DNA of 64,000 bases from Plectosphaerella cucumerina (lineage: Eukaryota; Ascomycota; Sordariomycetes; Glomerellales; Plectosphaerellaceae): NCBI GenBank assembly GCA_020746995.1, contig JAGPXD010000004.1, forward strand, positions 558,001 to 622,000, given 5' to 3'. Position numbers and translations under genes: made by a program. Under the pieces are notes generated by a model. The model was not told the DNA's origin. It did not search any database and saw nothing but the letters and a program-made list of their open reading frames with translations. Position 1 is the stretch's first letter; each line of letters starts with the position of its first letter. Positions 8,881 through 19,715 of the stretch are shown here, one piece after another.

Positions 8881-10626
8881 CTATACGCTCTGCTCTACCC
8901 GTCCAGCGGGCTCTCCCTTTTCCTTGCCCCTTCCATCAAGATGAACCTGCCGGATGAAAAACGTCGACACCAGTCCCGCCGCCGCCGTCACGCATAGCAT
9001 CACCCATAACCGCCGCAACCCATCCGTCAAACACCACCTCACCAGGTCCGCCTGCGGCCCCGAGAATCCCAGCTCCCCCATTCCCCCACCCAGCGTCGCA
9101 ATGGCACCACCGCCAGCCAGTCTGTCCGCCAGTGCCGCGTCGATACCTGCTCCCACCATCTCTTCCCTCCTCCCGCCCATGGCCGACTGAAGCATTACCT
9201 GGCCGATGACAACCCCAATGCCCACCGAAACGTTGCGTACGAACGCGAATGTCGCTGTGCCTGTTGCCAGGTCCCCCCTACTCATGAGGGCCTGGAGCCC
9301 GATCAGCAGCGCCTGCAAGTTCGGCGCCACGCCCAGAGCCGCCACGATCTGAAACGTCACGATGCGCGCCCAGTCCCTCTCCGGGGGGAGGTTGACGAAT
9401 AGCCCCATGGCCAGCACGGTGACTGCCGCCGCGGCACGGATGATGTCGACGAACCGCCCCGTCCGACGGATCAGCACCCCGACGCACATCGTGCAGATCG
9501 CCAGGGGCACCGCCGTCGCGAGGAGCCATATGCCGCTGTTGATGGGTGACGCGCCCAGCACCGCCTGGAAGTAGACGGGGAGGAAGAACGCCAGTCCTGC
9601 GAAGGTGAGGCCGTGGAAGAAGGTCGCAATGTATGTCGCCACGACGGCCGTGTTGCGAAATAGACGGGGTGGCATGAGCGGGTATCGTGAGACCCTGGCC
9701 TGGGTCAGCGCGAAGAGCCCGTACATGGCAGCTCCAGCGAAGACAAGGCAAAGAACCAGCGGTGATGTCCAGGGGTGCTGAGTCCTGCCGAGCTCCAATC
9801 CGACCAGGAAGAGGAGCGTCGCCGCCGCAAAGGTCGCAGCCCCAAGCCAATCGATAGCCAGGAGGTCAGCAACCACAGACCGTCTCTTCTTGGTGCCGCT
9901 GCCACCCTGTGCCGCCGACGACTCCCGCATGTACACGGCAAGAATGGCCAACGACACCCCCGACACGGGCAGGTTGATCCAGAAACACCACCTCCAGGAG
10001 AGGCCCTCCGTCAGCCCGCCGCCCAGCAGCGGACCAACCCCGGAAGCAATCCCCCACGCGGCGCCGATCATGCCAAAGTACGCCCCCCTCTGCCTCGGCG
10101 AGAACATGTCCCCGACGACAATGTTGACGAGGGCCATGATGCCTCCTGCTCCCAAACCCTGCACGGCCCGACCGGCGACAAGCACAGCCAGGTCCGGTGC
10201 GAGGGCTGACACCAGGCTCCCGGCCATGAAGAGGGCCTGAGCCGCCATGATGAAGGGTTTGCGGCCGAGGATATCACTTGCGCGACCCCAGAGAGGTACA
10301 GCGGCGGCCATGGCGAGGAGGTAGGCGGCGCCGATCCAGGCGAAGCCGGCGTCTGAAGCCCCAACGGCGCGGGCGATGGAGGGAAGGGCTGTTGCGATGA
10401 GGACTGCGTCGAGGGCGGCGAGGAAGACGGAGAGGCAGAGCGCGAGCATGAGCAGGGCGATTTGGCCTCTGGGAGGGGGTGAATATGTGATGCTGCCCTC
10501 TGGGGTGGAGTCTGTCGAGGTCGTCTCGTGTGACGATGGGTCCTTTGGGTTGTTCCTCACCAGCGCCGGCGGAGGTTCCGTGGGCTGGGCGGTCATGGTC
10601 GCGGTGTTCGGTGTTTGGTTTTGCAT
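8881..10626 (-). CDS. MFS exporter, DHA2-like with about 14 membrane segments
   Basis: The frame is open to 10785, but the Met at 10626 (MQNQTPNTATMTAQP) fits better: it gives a soluble Pro/Ser/Thr-rich tail of about 50 residues before the first membrane helix, for a protein of about 581 residues. Motif D1-like LDAVLIATALPSIARAVG, motif A (GRASDILGRKPF) and motif C-like GMIGAAWGIASGVGPLLGG are present. These place it with the drug:H+ antiporter-2 group (family knowledge), which exports toxins, amino acids or siderophores. No introns. It lies upstream of the secreted esterase on the same strand, with a spacer of about 490 nt. Confidence 0.88.
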   Translation of the reverse strand: MQNQTPNTATMTAQPTEPPPALVRNNPKDPSSHETTSTDSTPEGSITYSPPPRGQIALLMLALCLSVFLAALDAVLIATALPSIARAVGASDAGFAWIGAAYLLAMAAAVPLWGRASDILGRKPFIMAAQALFMAGSLVSALAPDLAVLVAGRAVQGLGAGGIMALVNIVVGDMFSPRQRGAYFGMIGAAWGIASGVGPLLGGGLTEGLSWRWCFWINLPVSGVSLAILAVYMRESSAAQGGSGTKKRRSVVADLLAIDWLGAATFAAATLLFLVGLELGRTQHPWTSPLVLCLVFAGAAMYGLFALTQARVSRYPLMPPRLFRNTAVVATYIATFFHGLTFAGLAFFLPVYFQAVLGASPINSGIWLLATAVPLAICTMCVGVLIRRTGRFVDIIRAAAAVTVLAMGLFVNLPPERDWARIVTFQIVAALGVAPNLQALLIGLQALMSRGDLATGTATFAFVRNVSVGIGVVIGQVMLQSAMGGRREEMVGAGIDAALADRLAGGGAIATLGGGMGELGFSGPQADLVRWCLTDGLRRLWVMLCVTAAAGLVSTFFIRQVHLDGRGKEKGEPAGRVEQSV

Positions 10627-12717
10627 GCTTGATGTCCCCGTTGATCCATGTGTGGAGCACAAGGGCACATGGTCATGAAGTTCGAGCAGGAAGTTGTGGG
10701 AGCAGGCGAAATGTTCGAGATCACCTGGTCGAACATCTGGTCCCCTCCCTCTTATGTCGTCCAGCTTCCCTCCTCCCGATCCCACGGACGCCCGCGCCCA
10801 GCCACGCTCCCACGGACCCTATCGCCAGCACCACTCACCCGAGGCACCCAGACGGCCGGGTGGCAGGAGCGACGCGGGAGCGTCATCGCCGTGACCCCAT
10901 CTCGCTTCACTCGGCTGCGCATTGGCCGACCCTGAGGCGACATACGCTTAGGCAGGCGGCGCAGCGATCTGGCGCCCTGCTGCAGCCCGGCCCACGCACG
11001 CTCGCATGGACCGGCCTGCCTGCCTGAGAATAGAAGGGGGAGGGGGCCATGCGTGCTGCATATGCACTTCGCTAGGCTGTGTCGTGCAAGTGCTTGTGTC
11101 GCGAGAAGCAAGACATCTGGGTGGTCGAGGGTGCCGACCTCCCACTGCGCCGTGGGCCATGTGACGATGTGTGGAAATAAACAGACGCCAGGTTGCCTGA
11201 GTGGAAGCTGGGTATCCGAGGAGGATGGTTGTCGGGTGCCTTGCTCGGAAAGCCCTAAACGTGGGAATGTCAGCCTCCGGGAGTCCGCCGACTCCTTTTT
11301 CAGGGGCCTGGTCCGACGCTGCCTCCTTTCCTATCCTTCCCCGGGTGACGCAGCCACGTCAAACGGTCGGAAACGGTCCTTGGCCATGCCCCCCCTCGCC
11401 GAGACATGTGCCCATCATGGACCACTCGGTGTTCCGCAAGGCGCCAACTCAGCCAGGAGTGCTGTCGGGTGTTTTCAGGGCAAGCCCCTATTCTTGTCCC
11501 TCCTCATCCTCCCTCTCCCCGCGACTCCTCCCGAGCCGTGGCCTAGACGGCTTCCGTCGCCCTCGAACCCGTATCGGTTCGGGCCGCCTGCGTTTGACAA
11601 GAGTGCACAAGGTCACCAACGTCAGCATCACCCTGAAAGTGGTGCACGAGGGGCCCCCGAGGCGGAAGCTGCCATGCCGTGTTTCCGACTCCTGTCGCAC
11701 ACGACGCCAAGCCGCTCTTGTGCCACGAACACCGCCAGTCAAAGTCCCCATCGCATGACATATCGGCTGCTGCGCTGTAAGGCACGGAGGAAATGGTCCT
11801 CGGGTCTCCCCTGCCAACCGGGGGCTGTCTTCTGCGCCTGCTGTGACGATCAGGAGTCGCTTGCGTGGTGCTGATGCCGTGCTACTGAGATGGTCAGAAA
11901 TGATGCGAACAAGGGGGATGGAGAGCAAAGGGTCAGTCAAAGGCGAAAATAGAGCGAAGGTAGTCGGGGAAACGATTCAATTCTGGTCCGGGCCAGCTGA
12001 ACACCAGGGTGTGTTGGTGAAGCGGCCGAAAAGAGCGGCATTCGAGACCCCGCCTCGAGCTCCATGACTGCCGCCGAAACAGCAGCCATGAGCGCGAGAT
12101 CCATATCCAAAAGCAAGGCCCACGAGGCAGGCGGGCGATAGCGCAGAGCATTGTCGCCCGGCAAGACTGCACTCGGTCCAGTACGCCTGTCCCAGCGATG
12201 GCGTAGAAGCACTGTCGCTGTCGAGTTGGCGAGACAAAGTCCTCGTCCGACAGCGTATCCAAACACGGATGGGGTATCATGAAAAGCAAAAATGCGAAAA
12301 AGAGAAAAAAGAAAACCAGGGGCTTCTCTCCCTCCAAAAAAAAACAGTTTTTTTGGTCCCACGGGGCGGACCCGGAGGCGATAGCGCAGAGCATTGTCGC
12401 CGGTCGCCGCCCCATCTTCCGAATACGCCGTTTCCCAGCGATGGCGTAGAAGCACTGTCGCCGTCGAGGATGCCTGCCTCGAGCCCGCCCGCCGCTCTCG
12501 CCTGGCGGCGGGCGGGCCTGTTGCTTCATCTCGGATGAAAAACATATCCAAAACATTAGATGGGTGTTGTAGTGTGCGAAAAGTGATTAGGTGAAGCGAA
12601 GGATGTTCAACAAGAACGGTGGTCGACGAGGCGGCCTATAGGCCGTGTCGATGATGTCGGTGGTGACGAGGTGCGCCGTCACTGGCCTCGCCACGGAAGA
12701 TCTGTCGGTGGGCAGAA
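10627..12717. other. 2.1-kb gene-free stretch
   Basis: GC-rich with several long open frames on both strands (for example 11053-11874 +, 11933-12556 -), but none has a domain, membrane helix pattern or believable start. It contains the four-unit repeat described separately and an A/T-rich patch at 12295-12360 (runs of A and T). Confidence 0.5.
12135..12461. repeat. Four related 24-nt units in an A-B ... A-B layout
   Basis: Two unit types share the consensus GCGATRGCGYAGA(A)GCAYTGTCGC. Type A lies at 12135-12158 and 12378-12401. Type B lies at 12195-12218 and 12438-12461. Within each pair, A and B start 60 nt apart; the pairs are 243 nt apart. All copies have the same orientation. Identity within a type is essentially complete, while A and B differ by transitions and one inserted base. 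A TACGCC block also precedes both B copies. The between-unit sequence is otherwise diverged. Confidence 0.75.
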
Positions 12718-14434
12718 TTAAGATCTTGCGAAAGGCACGATCTTTCCGAAGCCGCGCTGCTGACGCTCGCGACGGGCCGCACCGTCCTCGTACTCGCTGG
12801 CGGAGTCGCTGTTGATCTTGTTGCTGGGCTCGTTGCCGAAGATCTTGAGCGCGAAGAACATGAAGAAGGCCGACAGGATGCTGACGCAGAGGATGCCGAT
12901 CATGGCGTAGTTGCTGCGGCGGTAGCGATGAGGGCCTGGAGCGGCATCCGCGGGCCAGCCGGTGTAGAGAGCGTAGGTAGTAACGACGCTGCCGAGGTTG
13001 CCCAGGCCCGAGACCAGAGCAGCAGCCGCCGCAACACCGACCTCGCCATGACGGCGCTGGAAGATCTCGTTGGACCAGGTCATGCAGTTGGGAACGGTCG
13101 GGCCGAGACCGAAGCCGACCAGCAGGAGACCGCCGTAACGAGCCCAGCCGTTGTCCAGGGCAAAGGTGACCACAAGCAGGCCGGTGATCTGGATGCACAC
13201 GGCGGCCGAGAAGATGAAGGGCCTGAAGCGGTGGAAGCGGTCGGACAAGGGCATAATGAGGACAATGGCGATGAGGTCCATGATCCAGATGGGCGCGAAC
13301 AGCAGGCTGACCTGGATGCTGGAGGCGCCGGGAACGATGGAGGCGATGATGACGGAGCCGTAGAGCTGGGTACCAATACCAACGCCGACGACACCAAAGT
13401 ACATGAAGGTTAGAGGCCAGAGGCGCCAGTCGATCAAGACCATGGTGAGGTCACGAAGAGTCCAAGGGCGGGGGTTGTAGACCCTGCGGAGGTCCTGGTA
13501 GTGCACAACGGCATCGTGACCCGTCAGAGCCTCAGGAGGGGCGGGAAGCCACTTGAATAGGCCGGTGCGCACGCGCTGCTGGCCCGGGGGCAGGGGCCGG
13601 TCGGGCAGCCACCAGAGGAGGGAGAAGCCGAGAACAATGGCGACCAGACCGTAGATGAGGAACATCCAGCGGAAGCCGACAAGGCCACCGGCGCCGTCCA
13701 TGAGCTGGAAGCCGGCGGACACGAGGCCGACGACGGCGGCCGAGAGCTGGGCGGCGGTGAAGTACATGCCGATCCTCTTGCCGGTGCGGGAGGGCGGGTA
13801 GAAGAGGGTCAGGTAGTACGACATGCCGGGCCACATGCCGGCGATTACGACTCCGAGGAGGAATCGGAGGAGCCTGGATGTTGTTAGTCGGGGCCGGAAG
13901 CCGAGCTTTCGGGGATCTTACTTGATGCTCCAGGCGGCCTGAGCGGCGGCGGTGCAGGCACCGATGATGCCCGTGGCCATGACGATGCGAGCCATCCAGA
14001 CGCGGGGGCTGAGCCGGGTCATGACGAGATTCGAGGGGAAGTCGAAGATGACGTAGGCGACGTAGAAAAGGGCCAGCGCGGTCGACATGTCCTTGGGCTT
14101 GAGGCCGAGGACGGTCATCAGGTCGTGGCCGCTCTCCCTGTTCATCGTCTGCGCCATGCCAATGTTGGAGCGAAGGCCGGAGCAGACGAAGTACAGGCAC
14201 CAAAAGGCTGTGTCGGTTAGTATCGGGCTCCGGAAGGGCAGGGGTAAGTGACCTACCAGGGATGATGCGCATGTCGAGCTTGCGGTAGACCTTCTCGACG
14301 GTCTCCAGGTCGTAGTCTTCCTGAGCGTGGGAAGAGGCGGCATCAGGAGCGACCTCGGGGTCTTGCGAGGACGATCGAACATCGTCAAACCCCTTGTCGA
14401 CGCCCGAAGGCGAAGCTTGGGATGCCTGGGCCAT
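12718..14434 (-). CDS. MFS transporter, anion:cation symporter (Dal5/Tna1-like)
   Basis: Three exons, 14257-14434, 13922-14207 and 12718-13873, give 539 residues (1620 nt). The start MAQASQASPSG at 14434 is preferred to a Met six codons upstream. After an acidic N-terminal tail come VEKVYRKLDMRIIPAFWCLYFV, SNLVMTRLSPRVWMA and LLRFLLGVVIAGMWPGMSYYLTLFYP, which are hallmarks of fungal ACS-family importers of small organic anions (allantoate, nicotinate and similar). It is transcribed divergently from a Zn2Cys6 regulator across a spacer of about 510 nt. A FAD monooxygenase lies just beyond that regulator, so uptake of an aromatic or heterocyclic substrate is a reasonable inference. Confidence 0.88.
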
Positions 14435-14740
14435 ACTTTGACAAGATAGCAATGGGAGCGCGTGCTACCGTCTTTTCTGGTCTGTGGCAGCTGGGCTCTG
14501 TGACGGGTGGTGGTGGAATGGCAGCAGAGTGCGGATCGTTGGGGTGACGCAAACTGCAACACTGTGCGAAACAAAGGATAATGGGCAGGCGAAAAGAGGG
14601 GGGGGAGAAGGTGAGCCAGCGGTCGCGAGTCGCGGAGATGGAGAGAGAAGCGGGAGGGATGATCGTGGGAACAAGGTCGTCGGAGCTGCTGAGGTTATCT
14701 AGATTTTTTTTAGAGGGGCCCCGCTGATCAGTCACAGTCA

Positions 14741-14750
14741 CCGAGCTCGG
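14741..14750. promoter_or_regulatory. Perfect CCG-N4-CGG palindrome, candidate regulator site
   Basis: CCGAGCTCGG is a 10-nt perfect palindrome of everted CCG/CGG triplets. It lies between the divergent MFS and Zn2Cys6 genes, 195 nt upstream of the regulator start and about 307 nt upstream of the transporter start. Zn2Cys6 dimers bind paired CGG triplets (family knowledge). That this site is bound by the adjacent regulator is inference. Confidence 0.35.
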
Positions 14751-14944
14751 GACGCCAGTGCAGTTTAGGCCTAGTCTCGCTGTAACGTGCGCCTCGGCAG
14801 GCAAGCCCAGGGTAGCTCTTTCCCAACGTCCAATGGTGATGATCGGCGTGGGCACTGAAGCACTGAAGCCCCCACGCTCGTCCTTTAAAGTCCCGATTTC
14901 TGTCACTAGAAAACCCCTCACGCCTAGGTCAGCTCGATGCTAAG

Positions 14945-16914
14945 ATGCTTCCACCGAAGGGAGCTTGTGACCCTTGCCGTAAGAAAAAGGTGAGCCAAGA
15001 AGTCAGATCCAGTGTTCCCTAGCTCACCGGCCGATTCAGGTTCAATGCTACGGACTACCGCCGCCCTGCACTCGGTGCAAACACCATGCCATCGAGTGCA
15101 CTTTTGAGCAGGCCAGCCGGCGCTCAGCGACCTCTGGCGCCCGTGCTTCCGGCGAAACCATTAGCAATCGAATCAAGAGGATCGAGCACGCTCTCCTTTC
15201 GGCCCAGGGCAGCAGTCTCGGAGACGGACTGAGCTCGCTCGCTGGGTTGCAGATGCCGCCACAGTCCCAACCCCGCGATTCGAGAGCCAAGATCTACTTT
15301 GCAGGGCATCACGTCGGCCACATCGGCTCCTTCACGGGGATTCCCTTCATTTCTGCAACGGGAAAAGCATGGATCGAGGAATGCATCGGACAGAAAGGGC
15401 CCGTCGACAAGATCTGCAACATCGGACCCAACTGGCAGGCCAGCGCCGCAGAGCTTCGCCCCTACTCATGCGTAGACAACGACCAAGGAGGTCCGAAGCA
15501 AGCCGAGTTTCCTTCCAGACGAACCGTGGAGCATCTGTTCGCCCTCTACTCCTCCAGCGGTTTCTCCAAGTTCTTCTACTTCCTCGACCCGACGCTATTC
15601 AAGCGCGCGTTGAGCGCTGCCTACGCCAGCCCAACCACGGCCAATGCTGGCGCCAGGGCCCATATCCTCGCTTTTGTCCTCATGGCCAACCAAGTCCAAC
15701 ATGAGCTGCCGGGACCCAGAATTCACGCAGACGTTTGCGAGACACTTCTGGCGCCCCTGCTGCCTCAAATCATCGGAGAGCCCGACTCTTCATCTCCCGC
15801 AACGTTCCTGATGCTGGTAGGTTGAGCTCCCTTCTCGAGAGGCTTGATGGCCCGCATCTGACAACTTCAGATGATTTACTACGTTTCCCACGGAAGAGAA
15901 GAGCAAGGCCTCGTCTGCCACAGCGTCGCCTGTCGGCACCTGTTCTCTCTTGGCGCTCATGTCCACCCTGCCCATCGGTCCGACCGAGCCGGGTCCAGCG
16001 ACGACGACAACATCTCCGAGCTGGCCGAGCAACACCTCAGGAGGCTTTTCTGGATAGCATACTGGTGTGATGGAGAGCTGAGTGTTCGAACGGGCCGGCC
16101 TCCCGCCATCGACGAGGATTACTGCGACCTCACGCTACCCACCGAGCCCGACGACGACGACATGGGTACCAATTCGAGCCTGAAGTTGGCACTCGACCCA
16201 AGAGACTCGAACGGAGACGTCGGCTTTGGTGTCGCCGACCTGCAGCTGTCCATGATCACCGCGCAGATTGGTAAAAGGCTTTACTCTGCTTCGGCCTTAC
16301 GAAAAACAGACGCCGAGATTCTATGCGCCGTTCGCGAACTCGACGACGAGCTGGAACGCTGGAGGAACCTCGTCCCAGAACCCAGACGCCCAACACTTGC
16401 CGGCGATCAGTCCTATCTTGACGCTGCGGACTCCACCGCCAAACTGAATCTTGAGATACGGGGCAGCATCAGACAACTCAACTATCTCCACCTCGTCACG
16501 ATCATTCACCAAGCGAGCAGCCGCTGTCGACAATGGGCCGCCAAGGACACCGAAGCAAGGCACCTGCAAGGCATCAGCAGCAGCATCGCCATTTCTTTGC
16601 ACGCCAGTCGAGCGACCCTCGATCACATGAACTTTGTTTCGTTCCACGACAGCGTGGGAAACATCTGGACTGTCTTGTTCTTCCCGATCGCCGCTGCGCT
16701 CAACATTTTCTGCAATATTCTCCTTGACCCCCTGAGCCCTTCGGCGGAGGGGGATCTGGAGTTGATCAGCTCTACGTCAGACTTGATCAGGAGAATCACT
16801 ACGGCATCCAAGGGCCACGGCGACGCAGCCTGGTGTCCTCACCTGGACATCTTCGTCACCGAGTTGGCTCGCCTGGGACGCATGGCTGTCGACCGAGCAA
16901 ATGGACGTACTTAA
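14945..16914 (+). CDS. Zn2Cys6 transcription factor
   Basis: Three exons, 14945-14989, 15040-15816 and 15871-16914, give 621 residues (1866 nt). The binuclear zinc cluster is complete: Cys at residues 8, 11, 18, 25, 28 and 35 with exact C-X2-C-X6-C-X6-C-X2-C-X6-C spacing. The first intron splits the cluster right after KKK. The middle region carries the fungal_trans-type domain (VEHLFALYSSSGFSKFFYFLD, then ...GRPPAIDEDYCDLTLP, a typical fungal-specific TF domain phrase). It is flanked by a divergent ACS transporter and a convergent FAD monooxygenase, so it is probably the pathway-specific activator of these two. Confidence 0.92.
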
Positions 16915-17003
16915 GGCCTTGGCCAACAGGTCTAAATCTATCTCATCGTGCGTCTAGTAACTCCGGTCCCCATGCAAGCTATTTACATCATCCCTACAGA
17001 CCC

Positions 17004-18399
17004 TTACGCCGCCTTCTCGGCGGGCCTACCCAAAGGATACTTCCATGCCGCCGTGCCCTTCAGCGCTTCGTCGACATTGACGTAGTCCAGCACAAGCGAA
17101 CTGCTGAACGTGGGCTTCATCGCCAGCTCCACCAGCAAGTACTGAACGAGATGGATCGTCAGGATGTACCGCGACAAGAAGTAGTAGAACGGGCTGGCCC
17201 GCGCGTGACACCTCGTCGTGCTCGCGGCGCGGCCGATCTCTCCTTTGGCGGCGGCCCTTCTTTCCTGCTCGTAAGCTGCCAGGGTTTCGGTCAGACTCGT
17301 CTCGGGGTGGATGGCTGGCTTCGATGACGTGGACTGTGTGGTCTGCAGCGCGCGGAGGCCGTTGCACAGCCTGACGACGTCCTGAATGCCTGCGTTGAGG
17401 CCCTGCCCCGAATTGGGGGTGTACTTGTGCGCCGCATCGCCCGCAAGCACCACGCGTCCCCAGGTCCAGTTTTCGGCAACGCCTTCCTCGAGGTTCGCCA
17501 TGCCTGCGGTGAGACGCCGGGGCCAGACGTCTTTGACCTTGAAGCTGTCGGTGATCGGGAAGTCGCTGAACTCCCTGATGCACTCTTCCTGGTCCTTTTC
17601 CGTGTAGGACACCCGACCGCGGGTGGGCTCCGGCAACTTGCGGTAGAGGAAGATCCAGGAACGCTCGCGACCGCTGAGATACATGACGCTCTTGTCCTTG
17701 TGGTGCGTGTCGCAGCCTTGGCCTGGCTCTGTGGGGCGGGGGAAGCTGGACCAGAGGCAGCTGTACGTGGCGATGAAGGGGTTTTCGGCGTCCCAGGATC
17801 GCGATGGATTCTCCTCTAGGGCGAGGTTGCGCATGAGAAGCCGCGTCTTGCTGTGAACGCCATCGGCACCAAGAGCCAGCGACCCGTGGTATGATGTCCC
17901 GTCGTCGCAGGTGACGACAACCTCGTGTTCGTTCGACTTGATATCGACCAGCTTCTTTCCGAGGAGTACCTTATTCTTTGCTGATTCGGGAAGGCCGTTA
18001 TACAAGGCCTCGACGAGCTCGGCACGATGGAAAGCTGTCAAGTGGCAGCCGTGGCTGGCCCGCTGTCAGATTAAGGACTCAAGCTCGGTGTTGGAATACT
18101 CACTTGGTCTTCACCCTTTGCATAATATCGCTGCTGAAGAAGAGATTGCCCTCGCAATCGAAGGAGCGGGCGTGGACCAGCCCCTGACCGATGGCAAGCA
18201 GGCTGTCCAAGAGACCAAACTGGTGCATGACTCGGAGGCTCGCCGGGGTCAGGACGAGGCTTGCCCCGACATCCTCAACAACCGTATTCCTTCTCTCGAG
18301 GACGATGAAGTCGATTCCTGCCAGGTGAAGAGCATGAGCAGCCGTGAGGCCTACCGGTCCTCCGCCGATAACGATGACCTTGAACTCGTTGGAAGCCAT
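17004..18399 (-). CDS. FAD-dependent monooxygenase (salicylate-hydroxylase-like)
   Basis: Two exons, 18104-18399 and 17004-18054, give 448 residues. The acceptor after GGGCCAG is chosen because it yields KTNHGCHLTAFHRAELV, in frame; the upstream AG would hit a stop. The N-terminus has the FAD dinucleotide fold (VIVIGGGPVGLTAAHAL and an ERR at the end of beta-2). A central DG motif (LALGADGVHSKTR) and the ribose-binding GDAAHKYTPNSGQGLNAGIQD complete the class A flavoprotein hydroxylase signature. A C-terminal hydrophobic segment near FYYFLSRYILTIHLVQYLLVELA suggests membrane association, as in meroterpenoid and related fungal monooxygenases (inference). It converges on the regulator gene, with 89 nt between stops. 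Confidence 0.9.
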
Positions 18400-19178
18400 G
18401 GAGGGATGTGGTGTTTCTGGTGCTGGTGATTATCGAAGAATGATGGCCTTGAAGTCTAAGAAATTGCTGTGAGCCGCTGAATATGAGAAGCAAAGTATGG
18501 CCATGATGCATCATTTTTTATAAGTTATCTATACAAACGGTCGGCCCATGGACGGAAGCCGGCCGCTCTGTCACCGGGACTTGAACCACCGCCGCGGCTC
18601 GGCATTGAAGAAGACTCCGGCGCTAATCGACGTCACATCGTGCGGGCCGCCCGGGGTGAACGGGAGCGGGCCGGGCTGCAGATATCCACTCAGGCCGGCA
18701 GTCAACAAGCCATCCCGGGCACAGCAATTTACCTGACGTCGCGGGTTGTTGTCGGGTCCGAGTTGCCTACCTGGGGATGAGCAAAGCGGCCTGGACGGGC
18801 TCAACGCCACGCCGAGGCCACAGGGCCACGTCACCCATTGTTCATTCCGTGATGTCTATGGGGAACGAGTGTTGTATTGCCACTGCCTAAAAGCAGCCAA
18901 AGCTGCACGAAACAAGTCTTCCAAGCAACACCCGACTTATATGAAAAGGGCCCGAGCAGTAAGAAACGGAGTCTTGGCCGACTCGACATGCGTCAAATCG
19001 AGACTGACATTATCTGGACGCAGAAAGTCACGTCAGAGAAACGAAATAAAGACAGAGAAATGCGGGCACCGGTCTTGTGGGAAGCCACCATGATGCGGGA
19101 CAGATGACGGGTGACCACCTCGTTGACAGCAAAGGCGTTGACCGAGTGTTGCTGCAACCGGGGAAAGATGAGGCCCGT
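18400..19178. other. Spacer with a possible 3' coding relic (18571-18834, minus)
   Basis: On the minus strand, a stretch ending at 18571 reads GPLPFTPGGPHDVTSISAGV then FFNAEPRRWFKSR and a stop. It looks like a true protein C-terminus. A GTAAAT...CTGCAG intron of about 70 nt just upstream would join it in frame to RQLGPDNNPRR. No start or family is recognised, so this may be the tail of a lost gene. CGGAAGCCG (18553-18561) is a CGG-N3-CCG pair upstream of the monooxygenase. Confidence 0.3.
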
Positions 19179-19715
19179 TCATCCGTATGTGTTCTGCCAC
19201 GTGAAGCAGTATGATGTGGACGAGTCGAGCGTAAAGTCGAATGAAGCCTCATCGTCGACGAAAGTGATAGTTTCGCTCCGGATGCATTCTTCAGCAGTGC
19301 CACGACGACGATGAAGGCCCCACGCCACACCCATGTCCTGCGGGAACCGGGCCAGAGGGTTGACGCGAAGTCGGAAGTGTGCACGAGCGACACCGGCGTC
19401 CCTGGTGGTCCACGCTTGGAAGTTGAGGTCGCCGGCGCTTCCTGCCATTCCGGTCCAGGTTGAAGGTGCGCCCCTGGCGATGGCTTGGAGGCTCCACACG
19501 TCGTCCATGTTTCTCTGATGCTGGAGGACGAGGGTGCGCGGCGGTCCGAAGCAGAGGTTGAAGATGGAGCCCTGGCGTGCGAAGAGGTCCGCGGGGCTAT
19601 CGACGTTTCCGTGGACGGTGTCCACTTGGTTGGGGGTCTCGGCCCGGGTCGTGAGAGGCGAGCCAAAGGCCAATGAGACCAGGCCCGCGAGGAAGACCTG
19701 AGTGATGAAACGCAT
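19179..19715 (-). CDS. Small secreted protein, effector-like
   Basis: From Met at 19715 (the frame is open further up, but this start gives a signal peptide MRFITQVFLAGLVSLAFG), 178 residues, intronless. A propeptide-like SPLTTRAE follows. The mature part has only three cysteines (NLCFG, EECIR, SYCFTW), a Trp-rich and Arg-rich middle (WSLQAIARGAPSTWTG, HFRLRVNPLARF) and a C-terminus that looks like repeated beta strands (SETITFVDDEASFDFTLDSSTSYCFTW). No known domain is recognised. Its size, signal peptide and location in the accessory half fit an effector or small secreted protein (inference). Confidence 0.65.
   Translation of the reverse strand: MRFITQVFLAGLVSLAFGSPLTTRAETPNQVDTVHGNVDSPADLFARQGSIFNLCFGPPRTLVLQHQRNMDDVWSLQAIARGAPSTWTGMAGSAGDLNFQAWTTRDAGVARAHFRLRVNPLARFPQDMGVAWGLHRRRGTAEECIRSETITFVDDEASFDFTLDSSTSYCFTWQNTYG

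Noticed and set aside
11053..11874. 273-codon plus-strand frame in the 10.6-12.7 kb gap
   Set aside because: Composition is Arg/Ser/Pro/Cys-rich as expected from GC-rich non-coding DNA. It has no domain, overlaps similar frames on both strands, and has no leader-like sequence.
12135..12461. CRISPR-like array from the four 24-nt units
   Set aside because: There are only four units of two types with unequal spacers and no cas genes, in a eukaryotic genome. It is an ordinary direct repeat until shown otherwise.
18585..18605. tRNA-like B box (GGTTCAAGTCCCG on the minus strand)
   Set aside because: No matching A box or cloverleaf can be folded around it. The same bases read as the coding end RRWFKSR.
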